The notes below the pieces were generated by a model. That model was not told the origin of the DNA. It saw only the letters and a program-made list of their open reading frames with translations, and searched no databases. Shown in pieces: positions 31,587 to 40,063 of a stretch of DNA of 54,877 bases (position 1 is the first letter of the stretch; the number at the start of each line of letters is the position of its first letter). The stretch is from an uncultured Hymenobacter sp. (lineage in GTDB: Bacteria; Bacteroidota; Bacteroidia; Cytophagales; Hymenobacteraceae). Location of the stretch: NCBI GenBank assembly GCA_913778455.1, contig CAJYVK010000288.1, positions 1 to 54,877 on the forward strand, given 5' to 3'. The position numbers and the translations under genes were made by a program.

Positions 31587-32687
31587 TCAATGTTCGGCGG
31601 GGTGCCGAGCGGCAAAAAACGCCTGCACGCCCGCCCGGCCGCTGGCTACCAGCTGCGCCTTCTGCTCGGCCGATACGCGCTTTACTTTCGGCCGGAAGCC
31701 CATGGTGTTGATGCTGATGGTGCGGGGCCAATCGCCGGGCAAAGCGGGGTTGAGATTTTCGAGCGTGAGGGTGTAGAGTGCGCCGATGTAGGACGAAAAA
31801 TCGTGGATGTCGTACGGGGCCAGCGCCTGGCGACCGGTAGGCAGCGCATCAAGCGCAATCTGCTCGGCGCGGTCGAGGCGCAGGCCCAAGGTTTCGGGGT
31901 TGATAAAGCTGGGGCGACCTTGCTCATCAAGCGGAAATGGCTGGCAAATGGCAGTTCCAGGTTGCCGATAATAGCGTGGATTATCGAACATATGCAACGG
32001 ATAGTTGGCCAGCAGGCCGCCATCCACGAGCACCTGCACGGGCTGGCCAGCCTTGGGCTTGCCCTGAATCACCTTGTCCTCCGCATCAAGCAGCACGGCC
32101 CGGAAATACAGCGGAATGCTCATGCTGATGCGCACGGCGTCGGCCACGCGCATGGTGGGGTGGGTTTCGTAGCTAAAAACCTGGGTGCGTTGCAGCGTGA
32201 GGTTGGTACCGGTCGTGTAGAGGTCGCGGTAGTGGCCGGGCTGGGCCAGGGCCAGCTCGTGCAATTCGGCCAGGGTGAGGTTGGGGCGCTGGGTCTGGCG
32301 GCCCACGAGCTCGCAGAGGTACTTGGTAAATTGTTCGCCCCGGTACCAGCCGTACTGGCGCAGCAGGCGGCTACTCCCCCCGATAAAAATAAATTGCCCG
32401 TCGTTGAGCCGCTGCACGGGCGTGCGGTTGACGATGTCGATGATGGCCTCGGGCGAGTAGCCCACCGCCAGCAGCGCCGCCTGGATGGCCCCCGCCGACG
32501 TACCCCCTACCCGCGTGATGTGCGCCAGCACGCCCTGCTTTTCCAGCTCCTGCAAGGCCCCGCCGTAGGCGATACCCCGGATGCCGCCGCCCTTCATAAT
32601 CAGGTTGCGGTAGGGCGGGGCCTGGGCGTGGCTGGGCTGGAGGTTGTGAAGCAAGGTCAAAAGCGTCAGCAGGAAATAAGGGCGCAT
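31587..32687 (-). CDS. Exported patatin-like phospholipase
   Basis: 366 residues from the ATG at 32687. A signal peptide (FLLTLLTLLHNLQPSHA) is followed by the patatin fold: oxyanion motif MKGGGIRGIAYGG (about 31-43), the nucleophile Ser in VGGTSAGAIQ (GxSxG) and the catalytic Asp in VLVDGGLLANYP (DGG). It should hydrolyse acyl ester bonds in phospholipids in the periplasm or outside; no fused outer-membrane barrel (as in type V PlpD proteins) is present. Length is typical for Bacteroidota patatins. Upstream start codons fall in the degenerate REP-like repeat and were not used. Confidence 0.9.
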   Translation of the reverse strand: MRPYFLLTLLTLLHNLQPSHAQAPPYRNLIMKGGGIRGIAYGGALQELEKQGVLAHITRVGGTSAGAIQAALLAVGYSPEAIIDIVNRTPVQRLNDGQFIFIGGSSRLLRQYGWYRGEQFTKYLCELVGRQTQRPNLTLAELHELALAQPGHYRDLYTTGTNLTLQRTQVFSYETHPTMRVADAVRISMSIPLYFRAVLLDAEDKVIQGKPKAGQPVQVLVDGGLLANYPLHMFDNPRYYRQPGTAICQPFPLDEQGRPSFINPETLGLRLDRAEQIALDALPTGRQALAPYDIHDFSSYIGALYTLTLENLNPALPGDWPRTISINTMGFRPKVKRVSAEQKAQLVASGRAGVQAFFAARHPAEH

Positions 32688-32705
32688 GGGCCTTAAAGAT
32701 ATCGG

Positions 32706-32768
32706 GTGGCGCGGACTCTCCGGTGGCGAGCGAACGCGCGTTACGAGTGGACTCAACGTCTGCGCTAC
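32706..32768. repeat. REP-like palindromic repeat, degenerate copy 3
   Basis: GTGGCGCGGACTC at the left and CAACGTCTGCGCTAC at the right preserve the outer ends of the family at 19605 and 23806. The centre GAGCGAACGCGCG resembles the centre of copy 2 (GAGCGAACGGCGCG). It lies in the divergent gap between patatin and tdh. Confidence 0.65.
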
Positions 32769-32786
32769 ACCCCCCAAAGTCGGCCG

Positions 32787-32794
32787 TATCTTTG
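32787..32794 (+). promoter_or_regulatory. Candidate -7 box for threonine dehydrogenase
   Basis: TATCTTTG matches TAnnTTTG exactly and lies 45 bases before the tdh ATG. No clear -33 element; the upstream bases belong to the degenerate repeat. Confidence 0.5.
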
Positions 32795-32839
32795 CGGTAC
32801 GCTCTGTCCCACCCCTCCTACCCTCTCACGTTACTCTTC

Positions 32840-33832
32840 ATGCAACCCTCGCCCAGCGAACCCAGCACTGCCCGAACTCCCGGCACGGTCCTCGTTATTG
32901 GCGCCTGCGGCCAGCTCGGCTTGGAGCTCACGGCCGCCCTGCGCCAGCGCTACGCCCCCGAGGCCGTCGTCGCGGCCGATGTGCGCGCCCCCAAAGATCC
33001 CGAAGCCCTGGCCGGTGGCCCCTTCGAGCTGCTCGACGTACTCGACCGGCCCCGCCTCGAAGCCCTGGTGCAACAGTACCGCCCGGTGCAGATCTACCAC
33101 CTAGCCGCCCTGCTCTCGGCCACGGCCGAGAAAGACCCCATGTTTGCCTGGAAGCTCAATATGGACGGCCTGCTCAACGTGCTCAACCTGGCCGTGCAGT
33201 ACCAGGTGCCGCAGGTGTACTGGCCCAGCTCCATCGCTGTGTTTGGCCCCGACACGCCCCGCGAGCATACGCCGCAGGTGACCATCATGAACCCCAACAC
33301 GGTGTACGGCATCAGCAAGCTGGCCGGCGAGCAGTGGTGCGAGTGGTACTACCGCCACCACGGCCTCGACGTGCGCAGCCTGCGCTATCCCGGCCTCATC
33401 GGCTACAAGAGCTTGCCTGGCGGCGGCACCACCGACTACGCCGTGGACATCTACCACAAAGCCGTGGCTGGCCAGGACTTCGAGTGCTTTCTCCAGGAAG
33501 ACACCTACCTGCCCATGATGTACATGCCCGACGCCCTCAAGGCCACGCTCGACCTCATGCACGCCCCGGCCGAGAGCATCAAGGTGCGCACTTCCTATAA
33601 CCTGGGCGCCATGAGCTTCTCGCCGGCCGAGATCACGGCCGCCATTCAGCAGGAAGTCCCCGGCTTTCATGTTACGTACCAGCCCGATGCCCGCCAGGCC
33701 ATCGCCGACTCCTGGCCCGCCAGCATCGACGACTCGGCCGCCCGGCAAGATTGGGGCTGGGCCCCGGAGTACGATTTGCCGAAAATGACCCACGACATGC
33801 TGGCGCACCTGCGCGTAACGGAGCTGGCCTAG
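32840..33832 (+). CDS. tdh: L-threonine dehydrogenase, NAD-dependent epimerase type
   Basis: 330 residues from the ATG at 32840. A short-chain dehydrogenase/epimerase-fold enzyme that oxidises L-threonine to 2-amino-3-ketobutyrate. The NAD-binding motif is GACGQLG (residues 21-27) and the catalytic YxxxK is Tyr156/Lys160 (YGISKLAGE), with YWPSSIAVFGPDTP as the Ser/Thr strand. The stretch SLRYPGLIGYKSLPGGGTTD is typical of this TDH subfamily in Bacteroidota and animals, as opposed to the zinc-dependent E. coli Tdh. Its product is the substrate of Kbl encoded at 29648-30844. Confidence 0.9.
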   Translation: MQPSPSEPSTARTPGTVLVIGACGQLGLELTAALRQRYAPEAVVAADVRAPKDPEALAGGPFELLDVLDRPRLEALVQQYRPVQIYHLAALLSATAEKDPMFAWKLNMDGLLNVLNLAVQYQVPQVYWPSSIAVFGPDTPREHTPQVTIMNPNTVYGISKLAGEQWCEWYYRHHGLDVRSLRYPGLIGYKSLPGGGTTDYAVDIYHKAVAGQDFECFLQEDTYLPMMYMPDALKATLDLMHAPAESIKVRTSYNLGAMSFSPAEITAAIQQEVPGFHVTYQPDARQAIADSWPASIDDSAARQDWGWAPEYDLPKMTHDMLAHLRVTELA

Positions 33833-33856
33833 CTACCGCTGCGGCTAAAAAGACGG

Positions 33857-33902
33857 GAGCAAGTGAATCACCTTCTAGCTTTGAGGTGCGATTCACTTGC
33901 TC
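33857..33902 (+). terminator. Long hairpin after tdh, immediately before the next start codon
   Basis: GAGCAAGTGAATCACCT (33857-33873) pairs with 33884-33902 over 17 bp with a 2-base bulge and a 10-base loop. Only TTT follows before the ATG at 33906. It can act as a weak tdh terminator, but it also covers the ribosome landing region of the next gene. Confidence 0.7.
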
Positions 33903-33905
33903 TTT

Positions 33906-35216
33906 ATGCGTCTATCCCTACTTTTTCTGCTTTTTCTGAGTTTTTCCGGGCTGCCTGCCCGCTCAGTACGCGCCCAAGCCTTCGAGCCGGGCTTTATTGT
34001 GCGTGCCTCGGGCGATACGCTGCGGGGTGAGGTTGAGAACGGCTTTTGGGTGGCCCCGCCCACCTTTATCCGCTTTCGGCCTACTGCTACCAGCCCTACC
34101 GAGCTACTACGCCCTTACCAGTTGCGGGCGGTCAGTCTCACGGGGGGACGGTATTTTCGCTACGAAGCCCTGCCCATCGACCACGCCGCCGTAACCCAGG
34201 TGCAGGATTTGATAGAAGGCAACGTGTACGATATAAAAACCGACTCGCTGCTGGCTGAAGTGCTGCTGACCGGCCCGGTAGAGCTACGGCGCGTAGTCCA
34301 GCTCACGACGGTGCACTACTTGTTGCAGCGGCCGGGCCAGCCCTGGCTCAGCCTCAGCGAGCGCCAATACCTGCGCCGCTCGGCCACCGGCCGCCTGCAA
34401 ATAACCGACGGTAACAACTACCACGCGCAGCTTGAGCTGTACTTCGGCGATTGCCCGGCCGCCGTAGCCGCAGCCCGAACTACCCCTTTCACGGCCGCGG
34501 GACTAGCCGCCGTGGCGCAAACCTACGCCGCTAGCTGCGCCGCTGGGGCCGGGCCAGTACGTAGTTGGCTTACGCTGGCCAAGCCCCGGCGGCAGCTGGC
34601 TTTTCAGGGTGGGGTGCTGGCGGGGGTACGCTACCACCTGCTCGAGAGCTCGGCTTACGCCCTGGTGGGCGAGCGCACCGATGGCCGGCTGCATCCCTTC
34701 GGCGGCTTCTATGCCGAGCTGCTGCAACCCAACCGCACTACGGCGATCTACGGCGAGCTCACGCTAACTACTTTTCGCAATAAAGGGGTAGTGCAAGACT
34801 ATAACTCTACTACCGGTAAGTACTCCTCGACGCCATTCAGCTACCAGGCGCTGCTGGGCACCGCCCGTATTGGCATTCGCTACTTGGCACCCCTGCCCCA
34901 CGACCAGCAGCTGGTGCTGGGGCTAGGGTTTGAGCGTAACATCGTGTGGCAGTTTACGCCTCCGGCCACCACGGGGAATGCGTCGGCCCGGCCAGGACCG
35001 GAAGACCGCTCGGCCCTCACCTACGCCGACCCGACCCTGTTGCCTAACCTCACGCTGGGCTGGCGTCGCCAGCGCTTCACGGCTACTATCGATGGCCAGC
35101 TCTACGCCAGCACCGAGGAAGGTAACTGGATAACAAATAAGTTTCTCGGCGATAACCTGGCCGCTCGCCTGGGCCTGAGCTACCGCCTGGGTCGCAACCC
35201 CGACCGGGGCCGCTAG
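33906..35216 (+). CDS. Exported protein, probable outer-membrane beta-barrel, unknown function
   Basis: 436 residues from the ATG at 33906. A signal peptide (LSLLFLLFLSFSGLPARS, cleavage after RAQA) leads into a beta-rich region that starts GFIVRASGDTLRGEVENG, a common N-terminal pattern of secreted Bacteroidota proteins. The C-terminal half alternates aromatic and polar residues (RTTAIYGELTLTTFRNKG, AARLGLSYRLGRNPDRG) as in small outer-membrane barrels. A pair of Cys residues appears around 175-205. No catalytic motif is visible. It converges on the TerC gene with a 2-base gap. Confidence 0.7.
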   Translation: MRLSLLFLLFLSFSGLPARSVRAQAFEPGFIVRASGDTLRGEVENGFWVAPPTFIRFRPTATSPTELLRPYQLRAVSLTGGRYFRYEALPIDHAAVTQVQDLIEGNVYDIKTDSLLAEVLLTGPVELRRVVQLTTVHYLLQRPGQPWLSLSERQYLRRSATGRLQITDGNNYHAQLELYFGDCPAAVAAARTTPFTAAGLAAVAQTYAASCAAGAGPVRSWLTLAKPRRQLAFQGGVLAGVRYHLLESSAYALVGERTDGRLHPFGGFYAELLQPNRTTAIYGELTLTTFRNKGVVQDYNSTTGKYSSTPFSYQALLGTARIGIRYLAPLPHDQQLVLGLGFERNIVWQFTPPATTGNASARPGPEDRSALTYADPTLLPNLTLGWRRQRFTATIDGQLYASTEEGNWITNKFLGDNLAARLGLSYRLGRNPDRGR

Positions 35217-35218
35217 GC

Positions 35219-35983
35219 TTACTGCCCCCCCAGCCGGCGCGGCCAGCCCAGCAGGCGCGAGGTAAGCAGCGGCACGCCAAACGTGGCGATGGTCAGCACG
35301 GTGAGTCCCACGTCGGCCGCCTCGCTGGCCAGCAGGCGGCTCACGGGGTGGCTCGGCGCAAAGTGCTCGACCAGCGAGAGCAGCAGCTTGAGTCCCAGAA
35401 TGCCGATGACGACGAAGGCCGCCGTTTCGAGAAAGGGGTACTTGCCCATCAGCTCGACGAAGGCCTGCGCCACCAGCCGCATGGCCAGGATGCCGATGAA
35501 TACGCCCAAGCAGATCAAAATCAAGTTGTTGCTGAAAGCCACTACGGCAAAGACGTTGTCGATGGAAAAGGCAACGTCCATCAGCTCAATTACCGCCACG
35601 GTGGCCCAGAATGGCCCCAGCAGCCCGATGGTACTGCGGTAGAGCCAACTCTTTTGCTTGTCGGGTGCCTCGTCGTCGGCCGGCTTGGCGGTACGGAAAT
35701 AATTGACGCACAAATACAGCAGGTAGAGCCCCCCCAGCGGCTTCAAAAACCAGAAACCCACTAAATAAGAAGCAAACAGCAGGCACAGGCCCCGGAAAAA
35801 ATACGCCCCGAAAATGCCGTAGCGTAGGGCCTTCTTGCGCTGCTCGGGCGGTAGGTCGCCCACTAGGGTAGCCAGCACGGCGGCGTTATCTACCGACAAC
35901 AGGCTTTCGATAATAATGAGATTGCCCACCACTGCCAGCGAGGGCAGCGGGTGATCGAGAATATCTTGTACTTGGGCGAACAT
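35219..35983 (-). CDS. TerC-family membrane protein
   Basis: 254 residues with seven or so transmembrane helices. The two acidic motifs of the TerC/Alx family are present: IIIESLLSVDNAAVLA in the first half and VIELMDVAFSIDNVFAVVAF in the second, with the charged residues predicted to bind metal in the membrane. TerC proteins are implicated in tellurite resistance and in Mn2+ export that supplies secreted metalloenzymes. The ATG is at 35983. I looked upstream for a yybP-ykoY manganese riboswitch, which often controls this family, and did not find its conserved bases. Metal specificity is unknown. Confidence 0.9.
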   Translation of the reverse strand: MFAQVQDILDHPLPSLAVVGNLIIIESLLSVDNAAVLATLVGDLPPEQRKKALRYGIFGAYFFRGLCLLFASYLVGFWFLKPLGGLYLLYLCVNYFRTAKPADDEAPDKQKSWLYRSTIGLLGPFWATVAVIELMDVAFSIDNVFAVVAFSNNLILICLGVFIGILAMRLVAQAFVELMGKYPFLETAAFVVIGILGLKLLLSLVEHFAPSHPVSRLLASEAADVGLTVLTIATFGVPLLTSRLLGWPRRLGGQ

Positions 35984-36113
35984 AGGATGAGAGAGGCGCG
36001 ACTTGGAAGAAGTTGAGAATTAATATTGCTCAACTAATACTACTACCTTATCTGTGCGCCCTTGTTTTAGCGTAAGCGGCCCCAAAACTGCGACAAAATC
36101 CCGGCATCCCCGC

Positions 36114-36869
36114 ATGATAGTCAATCCCATCCCTACCGGCTGGCAAATAATCTACCAGCAAGCCCACGCCCTGCTGGCGGCCCAGCTGGCCTGGCACTGG
36201 CCCCCATTTCTGCCCCCCGACCGCTGGGTGGGCCTGCTGGCCGCCACCGCCCAGCACGACGACGAGCAGGAGGCCTGGCACGGCCGGGGTGGGCACCACG
36301 GCCTCACACCGGCCGGGGCGCCCGCCAATTTTACCCAACAGCCCTTTTCTATCGAGCAGGCTACTGGCGTGCTGCACGCGGCCCGCTTTCAGGGGCGTTG
36401 GCGCAGTCTGCTCACGAGCCTGCACCTGAGCACCCTGTACGAGCCGCTGCGCGGTAGCAACGCCGAAACCGACAAGTTTCTGGACGAGCTGCGCACCCGG
36501 CAGCAGCGCTGGGTGAAGGAGCTGCACGTGACGAAGACGCAGACCCACCAGGCCTACGCCTTACTGCACTGGTGCGACCGGCTCTCGCTCATTTTATGCC
36601 GCGACGAGCTGCCCGAGATGGGCCGCGCTCTCGAAATTTATCCCGACCCGCTGGGCCACGGCCACCGCACCGCCCACATGGTGCGCCAGCCCGGCGGCCC
36701 GGGCACGCCCGTCATCGTCAGCCCCTGGCCCTTCGCCGATAAGGAGCTGACTGTGACCGTAGAGGCCCAGCAGTTGCACCAGCTTCAATTTCGCGACGAT
36801 GCCGAGCTGGCGGTAGCCCTGCACTACGGGCCGACCGAAACGCTAAGCTGGACGCTACGCGCTGAATGA
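36114..36869 (+). CDS. DUF3891 family protein
   Basis: 251 residues from the ATG at 36114. A cytosolic, helical protein with conserved-looking His/Asp motifs: AATAQHDDEQEAWHG (about 43-57), LLTSLHLSTLYEPLRG and HWCDRLSLILCRDELP. The clustered His and Asp residues resemble a helical metal-binding (HD-like) site, but this is only an impression. The C-terminal part is beta-rich. DUF3891 is the family I assign from overall pattern; its function is unknown. An in-frame ATG at 36054 would add an unconserved extension. The YihY gene follows on the same strand after 63 bases. Confidence 0.8.
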   Translation: MIVNPIPTGWQIIYQQAHALLAAQLAWHWPPFLPPDRWVGLLAATAQHDDEQEAWHGRGGHHGLTPAGAPANFTQQPFSIEQATGVLHAARFQGRWRSLLTSLHLSTLYEPLRGSNAETDKFLDELRTRQQRWVKELHVTKTQTHQAYALLHWCDRLSLILCRDELPEMGRALEIYPDPLGHGHRTAHMVRQPGGPGTPVIVSPWPFADKELTVTVEAQQLHQLQFRDDAELAVALHYGPTETLSWTLRAE

Positions 36870-36932
36870 GCTATTTCTTAATGCTGCTGGTGGGCCAAAA
36901 AACGTAAGGGCCGTATTTGCAGGTGATATTCC

Positions 36933-37964
36933 ATGCCCCGGCTGGCTGCGTCGCAGCCACTGGCCGGGCATTTTAACCGCATAATTGCTCAGTGGATGGC
37001 GCGCTATCAATTCTCCGACATTCTGGCCCTGGTCAAGGCGACAGCAACCGAGTTCAGCGATAACAATGCGTTTCGGCACGCGGCGGCGCTGTCGTACTAC
37101 ACCATTTTTTCCCTACCGCCGCTGCTGCTTATCGTCATTACCACGGCCAGCGCCATCTACGGCGGCGAGGCACTCACGGGTCAGATTTACGGCCAGATAA
37201 AGGGCCTGGTCGGCCCCGAGGCGGCGCAGTTTCTGCAAGAGAGCATCGCCAAGTTTACCCTGCAGCAGAAGGGCGGGGTCGCCACGGCAATAGGCCTGGG
37301 GGCGCTCATCTTCGCGGCCACCACCTTTTTTGTGACGCTGCAAGACAGCATCAACGACATCTGGAACCTCAAGGTGAAAACCACGGGTATCGGCGTGGGG
37401 CAGTACCTGCGCCAGCGCGTGCTCTCGTTCGGGCTCATCCTGAGCGTGGCGCTGCTGCTGCTCACGTCGTTCGTGGTGAGCGCGCTGCTAAGCATCTTTA
37501 CCGACTACTTGCAGCGCATCCTGCCCGAAATCGGCCTAGTAGCCATCAAAATAGTCGATATCGGCCTATCGCTGGTCGTGACTACGTTGCTATTCGGCAT
37601 GATTTACCGGTTTCTGCCCGATGCCATCATCCGCTGGCGCGACGTGGGCATTGGGGCGTTTATCACGGCAGTTTTATTTATTCTGGGTAAGTACTTGATT
37701 TCTTTCTACATCTCGAAATCAGACCCTGGGTCGGCCTTCGGGGCGGCGGGCTCGGCCATCGTACTGCTGGTTTGGATCTATTACTCCTCACTCATCATTT
37801 TTTTCGGGGCCGAGTTCACCCAGGAATTTGCCGATACCTATGGGCAAAAGGTGCAGCCCCGCTCCTACGCCGTGCGCGTGGAGCTGCGCGAGATTCCGCT
37901 GGGCGAGTCGGAAGTTGAAAAGGCCACCGGGCGCCCGCCGAGCACCGGTACCTGGCGCAGCTAG
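36933..37964 (+). CDS. YihY/BrkB-family inner-membrane protein
   Basis: 343 residues. Six transmembrane helices are visible (about 55-80, 115-140, 160-190, 205-230, 240-262 and 270-300). Family hallmarks are FRHAAALSYYTIFSLPPLLL (helix 1), LIFAATTFFVTLQDSINDIW and the final AGSAIVLLVWIYYSSLIIFF followed by GAEFTQEFA. The family was once called ribonuclease BN or BrkB; it is now treated as an integral membrane transporter-like group of unknown substrate. A cytoplasmic C-terminal tail of about 40 residues ends in TGRPPSTGTWRS. Length is at the upper end of the family. The ATG at 36933 is preceded by 63 bases after DUF3891, so the two may share a transcript. Confidence 0.9.
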   Translation: MPRLAASQPLAGHFNRIIAQWMARYQFSDILALVKATATEFSDNNAFRHAAALSYYTIFSLPPLLLIVITTASAIYGGEALTGQIYGQIKGLVGPEAAQFLQESIAKFTLQQKGGVATAIGLGALIFAATTFFVTLQDSINDIWNLKVKTTGIGVGQYLRQRVLSFGLILSVALLLLTSFVVSALLSIFTDYLQRILPEIGLVAIKIVDIGLSLVVTTLLFGMIYRFLPDAIIRWRDVGIGAFITAVLFILGKYLISFYISKSDPGSAFGAAGSAIVLLVWIYYSSLIIFFGAEFTQEFADTYGQKVQPRSYAVRVELREIPLGESEVEKATGRPPSTGTWRS

Positions 37965-37981
37965 CAAGCCCGGGGGCGTGC

Positions 37982-37989
37982 TACCTTCG
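37982..37989 (+). promoter_or_regulatory. Possible -7 box almost touching a start codon
   Basis: TACCTTCG (TAnnTTTG with one mismatch) ends four bases before the ATG at 37994. If used, the transcript would be leaderless or nearly so. Confidence 0.35.
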
Positions 37990-37993
37990 GCCC

Positions 37994-38794
37994 ATGAAGC
38001 ACGCTTTCCGCCTGATACTAGCTGGCCTTACGGCTGGCTTACTGTCCACCTTGACGGCCGCTGCGGCTCCCGTCCCCGTCGATACCGTGGCCGGTCAGGC
38101 CCGCTTCGTGCACCGCATGAGCGCGGGTATGTGCGACCGCCTGGCCCAGGAAGGCCAGAAAGCCGACCTCTCCAAGCTCACGGCCGCGGAAAGCGAGGCG
38201 TTGCTCAAGCGCGTGATGCTGGGCGCGATGGGCGACAATTTCGCCGAGTTTAGCGCCCTTATGGAGAAGGCGGGCACCATTTCTCCCGCCGACCTGGGCC
38301 GCGCCATTGGCGAGCAGGCCGTTCTCGAGATGATGGGGCGCTGCGCCAGTGCCGGCTCGCTACTGGCTAAGATTGGGGGGGCGCGGACGGGTACTTCCAT
38401 CGAGGTTACGCCGGCCGAGCGACCCACACTGCTGGCCGTCACGCAGGCCGCTTGCAAGCAATTCGACGCTGAAAATGCCAAGCAGCCAATCGATAAGCTT
38501 ACACCCAGCCAACGAGCCAGCCTCATAGAGCAGGTCATCGGCGGCGTGTTTCTCAGCCACTCGGAAGAGCTGGCGGCGCAGTACGGCGATGACGTAATGA
38601 CCGACAAGGCGCAATTAGAAAACATTGGCAGAAAGGTCGGCATCCTCATGCTCGAAACCTGCCCTACCTACATTTTGCAGGCTGGCCGCGATGAGATAGC
38701 CCGCCGCCAGTCGCCCGCGACTCCAACTGCCAAGCCCAAAGCACCTATCCCCGGCAAAGCCCCGGTAAAGAAACTACCAGCAAAAGTCAGGTAA
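37994..38794 (+). CDS. Exported protein with two repeated cysteine-containing domains, unknown function
   Basis: 266 residues. Signal peptide (FRLILAGLTAGLLSTLTAAA) followed by an internally duplicated helical domain. Repeat 1 (about 35-125) reads MCDRLAQEG, KLTAAESEALLKRVMLGAMG and ends MMGRCASAG. Repeat 2 (about 145-230) reads ACKQFDAEN, KLTPSQRASLIEQVIGGVFL and ends MLETCPTY. Each copy has one Cys near its start and one near its end, suggesting a disulfide per domain in the periplasm. The tail is Pro/Lys-rich (KPKAPIPGKAPVKKLPAK). No family recognised. It lies 29 bases after the YihY gene. Confidence 0.75.
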   Translation: MKHAFRLILAGLTAGLLSTLTAAAAPVPVDTVAGQARFVHRMSAGMCDRLAQEGQKADLSKLTAAESEALLKRVMLGAMGDNFAEFSALMEKAGTISPADLGRAIGEQAVLEMMGRCASAGSLLAKIGGARTGTSIEVTPAERPTLLAVTQAACKQFDAENAKQPIDKLTPSQRASLIEQVIGGVFLSHSEELAAQYGDDVMTDKAQLENIGRKVGILMLETCPTYILQAGRDEIARRQSPATPTAKPKAPIPGKAPVKKLPAKVR

Positions 38795-38956
38795 ACTCGC
38801 TGTTTTTTGAGTATCTAACCTGATCATTAGGCTTTTAAGGGTACTTATCGCCAGGCAAAAGTCAGACACTACGCAAGATAGAGTTGCGCCGTGCCGAAGC
38901 TCGGCCGGAATATTACGTCGCCTACCCAACCACTCTGGCGGCAGCCCATTCCAGCT

Positions 38957-39952
38957 ATGCGTAAATCGTTTATTTCCCTGGCCTTGATAGTACTGGCGGC
39001 CTCGGCGGCCCAGGCCCAGCGGCCCGCCTTGCCGGGTGCCCCGCAACCTCCGGCGAGCCCACCCACGGGGGCCCCTACCCCGCCAGCCGGCGCCCCCATG
39101 CGCACGGCCGAGCTACCCGCGGCCAGCGTTGTCGGGCATCCCGGCGAGGTTATCGGCCAGACGTATACCGTCGAAACGGTGGGCGGCACCCAGTTCAACG
39201 GCATTCTGCGGGCCGTTTCGGAGGAATCCCTCACGTTTGAAACCCGTGAGCTGGGTACCGTTACGGTGCCGCGCCCGAGTCTGCGCCAGCTCACCAACCA
39301 GACGCCGGAGCAGGCCCGGCGCGGCTTCAACTACGTGGGTAATAGTACCCACATGTTTCTAGCTCCCACGGCCCGCAACCTGCACCAAGGCGAGGGAGAG
39401 GCACAGATTATCAATATCTTTCTGGGGGAAGTCAACTACGGGCTTACCGATAATATCTCGGTAGGGCTGTTGGTGCCGGTTATTCCCTTCGTGGGCATTC
39501 CGGCCGTGGCCGTCACGCCCAAAGTAAGCGTACCGCTCAACGACAAGCTGCGCGTAGGGGCCGGGGCCCTCTACGGCTTCTCGACGGGTATCGGCGGCAA
39601 CCGCGTCGAGAGCGGCGGCGTGGGCTACGGGCTGGCCACTTACGGCACGGCCGACACCAATTTCACGCTCGGGCTGGGTTACGGCTTTGCGGGCGGCAAC
39701 GTTGGGCGTACGCCCGTGGGCATCGTGGGGGCTAATGTGCGGCTCTCGCGCCTGTTTACGCTCGTCAACGAAACGTACCTGGTCAATTTTGATACGCGCG
39801 GAGGCTTTGGCGGGCTAGCGGGCCTGCGCTACGCCACGCCGCGCTTCAGCGGCAGCCTGGGGGCTCTCTACTTCACTGCGGGCTCCGACGGCGGCATCTA
39901 CCCGGCCTACCTCGACGTGGCTTTCCGCTTCGGCAAAATTAAGCTGCGGTGA
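38957..39952 (+). CDS. Exported outer-membrane-type protein, unknown function
   Basis: 331 residues from the ATG at 38957. A signal peptide (SFISLALIVLAASAAQAQ) is followed by a Pro/Ala-rich linker (about 20-55), a short beta domain with QTYTVETVGGTQFNGILRAV that looks SH3- or LSm-like, and a C-terminal region (about 135-331) of alternating beta strands rich in Gly and aromatic residues, ending in YLDVAFRFGKIKLR. This pattern fits a small outer-membrane barrel. The function is unknown. An in-frame ATG at 38891 adds an unlikely basic extension before the signal peptide. Confidence 0.72.
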   Translation: MRKSFISLALIVLAASAAQAQRPALPGAPQPPASPPTGAPTPPAGAPMRTAELPAASVVGHPGEVIGQTYTVETVGGTQFNGILRAVSEESLTFETRELGTVTVPRPSLRQLTNQTPEQARRGFNYVGNSTHMFLAPTARNLHQGEGEAQIINIFLGEVNYGLTDNISVGLLVPVIPFVGIPAVAVTPKVSVPLNDKLRVGAGALYGFSTGIGGNRVESGGVGYGLATYGTADTNFTLGLGYGFAGGNVGRTPVGIVGANVRLSRLFTLVNETYLVNFDTRGGFGGLAGLRYATPRFSGSLGALYFTAGSDGGIYPAYLDVAFRFGKIKLR

Positions 39953-40010
39953 AACTGGTGGGCTTCGGGTCGGACAGCCTGTCCCAGGTAGAATCTCGCT
40001 GTCATAAAAG

Positions 40011-40043
40011 AAAATCCCCGCTGGCTGCGCCAGCGGGGATTTT
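40011..40043. terminator. Bidirectional terminator between the barrel-like protein gene and rlmN
   Basis: AAAATCCCCGCTGG (40011-40024) and CCAGCGGGGATTTT (40030-40043) form a perfect 14-bp stem around a 5-base loop, with A and T tracts on both sides. Confidence 0.9.
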
Positions 40044-40063
40044 CAGCGCTCTACGAAGAATAA

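Noticed and set aside
31527..32696. 389-residue frame antisense to the patatin gene
   Set aside because: The minus strand carries a signal peptide, GTSAG and DGG motifs; the plus frame has none.
35984..36113. Manganese (yybP-ykoY) riboswitch upstream of the TerC gene
   Set aside because: The conserved aptamer bases could not be found on the minus strand in this short gap.
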